64,000 nt of DNA. It comes from Erythroxylum novogranatense (taxonomy: Eukaryota; Streptophyta; Magnoliopsida; Malpighiales; Erythroxylaceae). Positions 58,763 through 64,000 of the stretch are shown here, in pieces (the stretch's first letter is position 1; each line of letters begins with the position of its first letter). The notes beneath the pieces are model-generated. The model had not been told where the DNA came from. It worked only from the letters and a program-made list of their open reading frames with translations, and made no database searches. The stretch spans positions 81,022,964 through 81,086,963 of the forward strand of contig CM057228.1 in assembly GCA_029891385.1 (NCBI GenBank). The letters run 5' to 3'. Made by a program: the position numbers and the translations under genes.

Positions 58763-59790
58763 TTACTGTGGTGATTCTTGGGTGGGTACTTCCTCTTCAT
58801 TATCCTCATCCTCATCATCAAAATCAACTGTAGGACTAGTGTCTCTAACATCAAAGCTTACTGGATCAACTGGGGTCTTCAATAACTCCACCTGCTTTGA
58901 ACTACTCATGGTTTTGGTTGTTTCAACTTCCCCTTCATGCTTGTTCTGATTAACCGTAGCAATCTCATCAAAAGTCACATCTCTGCTTACAACAAATTTA
59001 TTCTCATCTGGACACCAAAGTCGGCATCCCTTCACACCAGTGCTAAAGCCCATAAATAGAGCTCTGTTTTCTCTTGGATCTAACTTGCTTTCCCTGACAT
59101 AATAGTAAGTAAGACAACCAAATATGTGTAAATACTTGTAATCAATACAAGGATTACCAAATCATACCTCCATGGGTGTTTTTCCCTTGTTCGCAGTAGT
59201 AGGCAACCGATTAATAATATGGCTTGCATATTTAATTACTTTAACCTAACATATCTTGCCTAAACTAGCATTAGACAACATACACCGAACTTTCTCAAGT
59301 AAAGTACGATTCATGCGCTCTACCATCCCATTCTGTTATGGTGTCTCCCTAACCGTGAAATGCCTCACAATACCCTCATCTTGACAAACTTTCAAAAAAG
59401 GATCAGACTTACGTTCACCACCATCATCTGATCTAAGAGTCTTGATCTTTCGACTACTTTGCATTTCAATCATCTTTTTCCACTTCAGGAATATCTTTAA
59501 GACTTCATCTTTATGCTTCATGGTGTACACCCATAATCTTCTAAAGAAGTCATCAATAAAGGAGAAAAAATAATGGCTACTTCCCCATGATGCATTCCCA
59601 AACATCAGTGTGAACATAATCTAGAAATGCCTTTAGTGTGGTGAATAGCAGTGCCAAATTTCACTCTAGTTTGCTTACCCAGCACATAGTGTTCACAGAA
59701 TTCCAATTGACATGCCTTTGCACCTTTCAATAAGCCTTGCTTCACTAATCCTTGCAATGTTTTTTCACCAATATGCCCAAGATACATATT
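58763..59790 (-). pseudogene. integrase of the Tnt1-like element
   Basis: GAG-pre-integrase (YLGHIGEKTLQGLVKQGLL, CEHYVLGKQTRVKF), integrase core (SRLCSH, FSFIDDFFRRLWVYTMKHKD, KTLRSDDGGERKSDPFL, then the NGMVERMNRT-type region at 59280-59340 with a stop), and the C-terminal GFSTGVKGCRLWCPDENKFV, VVSRDVTFDE, ending in an acidic linker (DFDDEDEDNEEEVPTQ). Frameshifts separate the pieces. Typical Tork-lineage order. Confidence 0.85.
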
Positions 59791-60290
59791 CCATAACCTT
59801 GTAGTTCAGCAGCTTTAGTTATTACTAGAGCATCGATAGCTGCTCCAATAATAACTGTACTCCTTGATAAGAAATACAAGTTATTTTATTTTGTACCTTT
59901 CATCACCACCAGTGCCCCATACATAGTTTTAAGAACTCCACCCTTTATGATGATCTTGGTACCCTTGGATTCCAATGCTCCTAATGAGATAAGATTTTTC
60001 TTCATATCTAGTACATACCGAACATCACTCAATTCTCTGATTGTTCCATCGTGCATCTTCAAACAAATTTTGCCTATCCCTTGTGTTTTGCAGGCATTAT
60101 TATTTCCTATCAAAACAAATCCACCATCCAACTCCTCAAAGCTAGAGAACCATTCTGGAATAGGACACATATGATAAGTGCAACCTGAATCCAAAATCCA
60201 CTCCTTAGAGTGACCATCAGCAAATGAACTAGTCAAAGCAAACTCGAAATCATCATCTCTAGATTTTGCAACATATGCTACAAAACCCAC
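59791..60290 (-). pseudogene. protease of the Tnt1-like element
   Basis: An open stretch of 134 codons (59886-60290): SKEWILDSGCTYHMC carries the catalytic DSG, followed by IGNNNACKTQGIGKICLKMH, LSDVRYVLDMKKNLISLGAL and LKTMYGALVVMKGTK, the classic Tnt1-type protease to integrase linker. The small gap to the integrase zinc region holds YFLSRSTVI-like codons. This is the best-preserved piece of the element. Confidence 0.88.
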
Positions 60291-61121
60291 TTTCTCCTTC
60301 TCTTTGTTCTTTAATTTGGGGCAATCTTTCTTCTAGTGACCCTTTTGGTGACAAAAGGCACATTCATCTTTAACAGGAAACTTCCCTCGTGACTTTGAAC
60401 TAGATTTTCCTCGCTTCCCATGTTTTTTTTCCTCTGTTCTTCCCCTTGCAGTGATTGCCTCAGTTTGTGAGTTGTGAGTCTTCTGTTCCTTCTTACTACA
60501 CTCATGATTCACCAATGCCCCAGAAACCTCATCAAGTTTCACCTAGAATTTTCTATACAATAAAGTAGTTGTCAAATGATCATAATCATCAGGCAATGAA
60601 TTTAACAAACATAGTGCCTTATCCTCATCAAGAATTTTCATGTCAAGGTTTACCAAAGTAGCAAGTATTTTATTATAATCATTTAGGCATTCGTGCATAG
60701 AAATACCTGGACGATACTGAAATTGGAAGAGTCACTTCTTCAAGAAGAGCCGATTTTTTGTGCTTTTGGTCATATACTTTTCTTCCAATTTAATCCATAT
60801 TTCCTTAGCAGAAGTTTCCTTCATATAAGGGTATTTCAGCTCCTTGTCAAGGAATGATCGAATAGAGGCACAACTATGGAGAGTAATTTGTGTCCACTAC
60901 TTTTCTTCCATATCTTTGGGTTTATCTTATAGAACCATATCCAACTCTCGTTGTTACAATATATCCATAACTTCACATTGCCACATACCAAAATTATTAG
61001 AGCCATTGAATTTATCAACCTCGAACCTTGTAGTAGCGATTAGATGTCTGTTGGATGTAGGTATCAAAGATGACAATATCGATCCCCTCTTAATAGACTT
61101 GTCTTTATCTCCAACCATCTA
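60291..61121 (-). pseudogene. gag of the Tnt1-like element
   Basis: Start at 61121 (MVGDKDKSIKRGSIL), then FEVDKFNGSNNFGMWQCEV, the conserved capsid-like N-terminus, and KEIWIKLEEKYMTKS, ISMHECLNDYNKILATLVN, LLNSLPDDYDHLTTTLLYRK. A basic linker (GRTEEKKHGKRGKSSSKSRG) precedes a zinc knuckle CAFCHQKGHxxKDC-like, where the third position carries a stop (60334). At least four stops interrupt the frame. It would have formed the particle. Confidence 0.85.
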
Positions 61122-61420
61122 ATTGCCACTATTCACAAATATGTACTATTTGTAATTACTGTTCACACAAACTGTAGCTCCGATACTATTTATAGCACTA
61201 TACCACAGGACTATGGCATCGCTACTATTCTGAGGACTGTAGTAACGACTTCGTTTATAGGATCAGATTACGAAATTGTTCATAGGACCGTAGCATCGGC
61301 ACTATTTACGGGGACTATAGCATCGACATTGTTCACAGGAACTGTGCACCTACACTATTCACCGATACTATTGCTCCAATATATTTTCATTCCTATAATA
61401 CCCCAGTAGAAAAAACTGGA

Positions 61421-61432
61421 GCTCTAATACCA
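61421..61432 (-). other. primer-binding site of the Tnt1-like element
   Basis: Minus-strand TGGTATTAGAGC, one C-to-T change from the initiator Met-tRNA complement TGGTATCAGAGC, two bases from the LTR. The 300 bp between it and gag (61122-61420) hold six spaced repeats of a 'ctaywctatagcatcg'-like phrase (61150-61380) that form a short degenerate array. Confidence 0.82.
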
Positions 61433-61434
61433 CT

Positions 61435-61911
61435 TGTTGTGCGAAAACATTAATAAATTTGGAGTACAAAATAAAAACAATAACAAGAACATTAAGATTT
61501 TTATATTGGTTTGGTAATGCCTACGTCTAGATTGAAGACGATTGAGTATTTCACTATAATCAATGAGAACATATAATAGTATTTATTACTCAATTTTTCA
61601 AAAGACCCAAATTAACCCAAGGTCACGCACTCTTACTAGGAAGAGAAAATAAAAAAATAAACTCCTTGCTATTTTTCTCTCTCTCTCCCTTTAGAAATTT
61701 TTCTCCTCTCTTCTCTCTTGAAATTTTCTGCTCTCTTCTCTCACACCCTCTTCCGTTGTTGCTGCTTCTCTTTTATAAAGAAGTTAATGGGTGAAGGCCA
61801 GCTGCACCGACATCCACTAAAAACCACTGAAAGCAAGCCACCATTTTTGATCAATACTTAACAATCAACGAAAGCAAGCTACCATTTCTGACTTTGAGAC
61901 AATATTCAACA
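61435..61911 (-). repeat. 5' LTR of the Tnt1-like element
   Basis: 477 bp with ends TGTTG...CAACA. A minus-strand TATAAAAG lies at 61770-61777, followed downstream by a CT-rich tract on the plus strand (61676-61750). It shows the uninterrupted form of the site into which the solo LTR inserted in the 3' LTR. Confidence 0.92.
61770..61777 (-). promoter_or_regulatory. TATA box in the Tnt1-like LTR
   Basis: TATAAAAG in minus sense, at a normal position for a compact copia promoter. The same site is present in the 3' LTR near 56867. Inferred from sequence only. Confidence 0.55.
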
Positions 61912-61972
61912 GATAAACATTTGCGTTCAGAAATTCTAGATCATGAAAGCTAACGATAATCTGGAGCGAACA

Positions 61973-62759
61973 GTGAGTCGACCTAGATGGTCTTATTTTA
62001 AAATTTTGTTTCATTTAAATTATGTATTTGAATTATGCAATGTAAATTATGTAGTGAATGATCATACAATGTGAAAATGAGATTGATTGTTTGATTTCGG
62101 ATATTGAAGGTTCGAAAGTTCTTGATGTATGAATGTGAGATTTGAAGTGCTCCTTGTATATGAATGTGACTAAATAAGTGCTTCTTAACTTGATTGTTAA
62201 ATGTCGGACCTAGTTCTGAAGAAAAATGTGAACATGCATGTGAATGAATGATTCCCAACTTAAGTGTTGAATGTCGAACTAAGGTTTGATGAAATATGAA
62301 AGTGAGATTGATGCATTCCATTTCATAAATGTAGGAAACATAAAGGCAGTTGTGACTAGAGTTGCTAGTGAAATTGTACCCAGTATCCACTAAAGGATAT
62401 GGGACATTATCCAATACAACTCGATATCCATAAGAGATAAAGGGCCAGCTCGGTATCCACTAAGGGATATGGGCCAGTGAAAAAGGCACTCGGTTACAGA
62501 AAAGTAACAAATTTAAAGTAAGTCTCATGTGCACTGCATATGCATGATATAAATGACTATAATGGTGTGAATGACTTATGAATGTAAAATATGGAATGAT
62601 TGATTAAGTGTATATGATTCAATATGATTATAAATGAAATGATGTGAATTATGTGAATATGTGAACTACATGTGTCATGTGATTATGTGAGCCATTGAGG
62701 ATGGTCATGGTCACTCATTAAGTTCGCAAAGCTCACCCAAAATTTACAATATTTTTCAG
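61973..62759 (+). other. predicted intron in the split Tekay-type LTR
   Basis: GTGAGT (61973) to TTTTTCAG (62759), 787 nt. It contains TATCC-ACTAA-GGATA-type hairpins at 62384 and 62454 and looser copies between them. It is homologous in position to the candidate introns in the other Tekay-type LTRs. Splicing is inferred. Confidence 0.45.
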
Positions 62760-63169
62760 GCTCAGAAGAGTTATCCCGTTGGGTAAACGGGAGTATAGCC
62801 ATTGCTTTCAAGAGCTAGAGATCGGGACCAATTTGCGTCTGCATTTGTATTTTCTTATTTTTATATAAATTTGTATATTCTACAATTTCTATACAATGTG
62901 TATTCAAATAATTATGTGTAATAACTGGTGAAAAATAGAAATTCTTTGAAAAAGAGATTGATCAAAGTGTAATGACAATTGTGATTTCAACTTTTATAAA
63001 ATAAAATTATGAGTCCGATTTGATTACTAATTTTTGTGTATCAGTACGATAAATGTGAAAAAATTATAATGAGTTTTGAATGTTCTAGCATGCCACCCTT
63101 GCAGGATTCACACTCGGACATCACTCAGGATTTCGAGTACGTGTCTTATAAGGGTGAGGTGTTACAATT

Positions 63170-63181
63170 TGGTAACAGAGC
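63170..63181 (+). other. primer-binding site of the plus-strand Tekay-type element
   Basis: TGGTAACAGAGC, one change from the initiator Met-tRNA complement, three bases after the LTR end GGTGTTACA. It fixes the 5' LTR boundary and the element's plus orientation. Confidence 0.85.
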
Positions 63182-64000
63182 CCAGATTTAGTATCTTACA
63201 TGTGTGTTTTCTAAAATATTTATCAAGGTACATGTATTTTAGATATTTCTTAGCTTACAGTCGCAACTAATCTCTAGTCTGACTCGCCTGTGTATGAGTC
63301 ACATGCATTAGCATGTGTTAGGAGTTGAGTTGATAGAGTTAGTGAGAAAAGTGATGATTTTTCAGAATGTGAGAAAATGAATGTTTGTGGATAATTAGAA
63401 ATGAGAAATAGTATATGGGTAAATATGACAGATAATGATTCAACCTATTTATATTAGTTGAGGTATTACTGAATATGACATCAATGTTATACTGTGATGG
63501 TATACCCTTGAATGAGATATAGACATGAATGTATTGTCGTGGATTGATTAAGAAAAATAAGGATATAAGTAGAAATGATGAGATTAAAGTGTATAAACCA
63601 AGTTGAAAAAAAATAAAATTTTCTATAACCTTGAAAGGTTGAACTTGGACTTACAATGGTTGTGTGATTATCATGATAAGAGTTTATGATTCAGTATGAG
63701 AATATGTCTATAGAATGGAGACTAGAGTTTCATAATGGTTATGCCTCTATAATTATGAATTGATTAAGGATATACATCTGGGAGATGAAATAAATGACAA
63801 TAGGAAGATGAGATAAGGAAAAAAAAAAGATGATGAGTTAACTGAGAAGAGTTAAAGCACCCAACACGGTAGCTGAATTATTACGGCATGATGTAACATT
63901 AGAAAAGGTAAATTCGAGAAAATTTGGGTAAAGTTGATGTAAGTATGTGTCAATATGCGAAAACCCCGATCGTGGCAAGGATAAAGAGAGAAATATTGTC
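63182..64000 (+). mobile_element. leader of the plus-strand Tekay-type element, running off the window
   Basis: About 820 bp of AT-rich sequence after the primer site. No gag start with recognisable motifs is reached before the edge; the 64-codon frame at 63076-63270 crosses the LTR boundary and is chance. Gag and pol should follow to the right. Confidence 0.6.

Larger units (their letters stand above)
53708..61911 (-). mobile_element. Ty1/copia Tork/Tnt1-like element, minus strand
   Basis: 5' LTR 61435-61911, primer site 61421-61432, gag and pol 61121 down to 57089, 3' LTR 53708-57020 (enlarged by a solo LTR). Ends are TGTTG...CAACA, and GATAA duplicates flank it exactly (53703-53707 and 61912-61916). 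It inserted into the split Tekay-type LTR. Without the nested solo LTR it is about 5.4 kb, normal for Tnt1-like elements. The coding region has stops, frameshifts and a damaged RT active site. Confidence 0.93.
41026..63166 (+). repeat. 5' LTR of a plus-strand Tekay-type element, split by three insertions
   Basis: Starts TGTAACATCCTGTTACC at 41026, inside the LINE, and ends GGTGTTACA at 63166, four bases before a primer site. Real LTR segments are 41026-42875, 46733-47145, 52825-53707 and 61917-63166, about 4.4 kb in total. Rejoining them gives a normal order of Tekay landmarks: word tract (42790-42870 plus 46733-46965), GAACATGCATTGTAC (about 53590), GTGAGT (61973), TATCC-GGATA hairpins (62384-62469) and TTTTTCAG (62759). 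The ends TGTAACA/TGTTACA are exact inverted copies. The other LTR is outside the window. Confidence 0.8.

Noticed and set aside
61998..62414. A 138-codon minus-strand open frame as a gene
   Set aside because: It lies antisense inside the Tekay-type LTR and overlaps the candidate intron and hairpins; composition is His/Asn/Ile-rich without a domain.
41026..63166. Several independent truncated Tekay LTRs instead of one split LTR
   Set aside because: Three exact or near-exact 5-bp duplications and a continuous landmark order make a single split LTR the simpler reading.

Overview
This window is plant nuclear DNA, most likely a eudicot and most likely pericentromeric or otherwise gene-poor heterochromatin. 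Essentially all of it is retrotransposon sequence. I see no host gene, tRNA, rRNA or CRISPR array. The plant call rests on the mix of lineages (Ty1/copia Sirevirus and Tork/Angela-type elements; Ty3/gypsy Tekay/Del chromoviruses and a Tat/Athila-type element), initiator-Met-tRNA primer sites, a PIF/Harbinger-like DNA element and an L1-type LINE. Species cannot be named from this sequence.

Left block (1-38871) is an onion of insertions. A minus-strand Tekay-type gypsy (about 9946-25004, perhaps extending to 38871) is split by a minus-strand copia at 11551-20382 with a perfect ATGGC target duplication. Its left LTR is cut by the 3' part of another Tekay-type LTR (7347-9945). Next comes a plus-strand Sirevirus lacking its 5' half (2598-7346), which in turn abuts the 3' end of a Tat/Athila-like element (1-2597). 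To the right lies a plus-strand copia with both LTRs (25005-37174), whose RNase H gene is split by a 2516-bp PIF/Harbinger-like element (32261-34776, TAA duplication).

The middle (38872-41025) holds old fragments: a Tat-like LTR piece, a degenerate Tekay-like LTR and a LINE reverse transcriptase remnant.

Right block (41026-64000): one 5' LTR of a plus-strand Tekay-type element, about 4.4 kb of real LTR, is stretched over 22 kb by three insertions. These are a 3852-bp solo LTR (42876-46727), an internally inverted copia with a perfect TATTC duplication (47146-52819), and a minus-strand Tork/Tnt1-like copia with a perfect GATAA duplication (53708-61911). The last carries a further solo LTR (53843-56658) in its own 3' LTR. 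The 5' LTR ends at 63166 and its primer-binding site follows at 63170.

The most unusual signal is a set of arrays of short, often palindromic 'words' with variable spacers. The 10-mer AAGTCGACTT occurs 33 times exactly by my reading, and only in two unrelated copia lineages. Tekay-type LTRs carry different family-specific palindromes at what look like two fixed positions. One of these positions lies inside a predicted intron (GTGAGT...TTTTTCAG) that is conserved in four LTR copies. One rearranged element has a crossover at or next to an AAGTCGACTT copy, so the words may also act as recombination or template-switch sites. All coding regions are broken, mostly by stops explainable as C-to-T or G-to-A changes.
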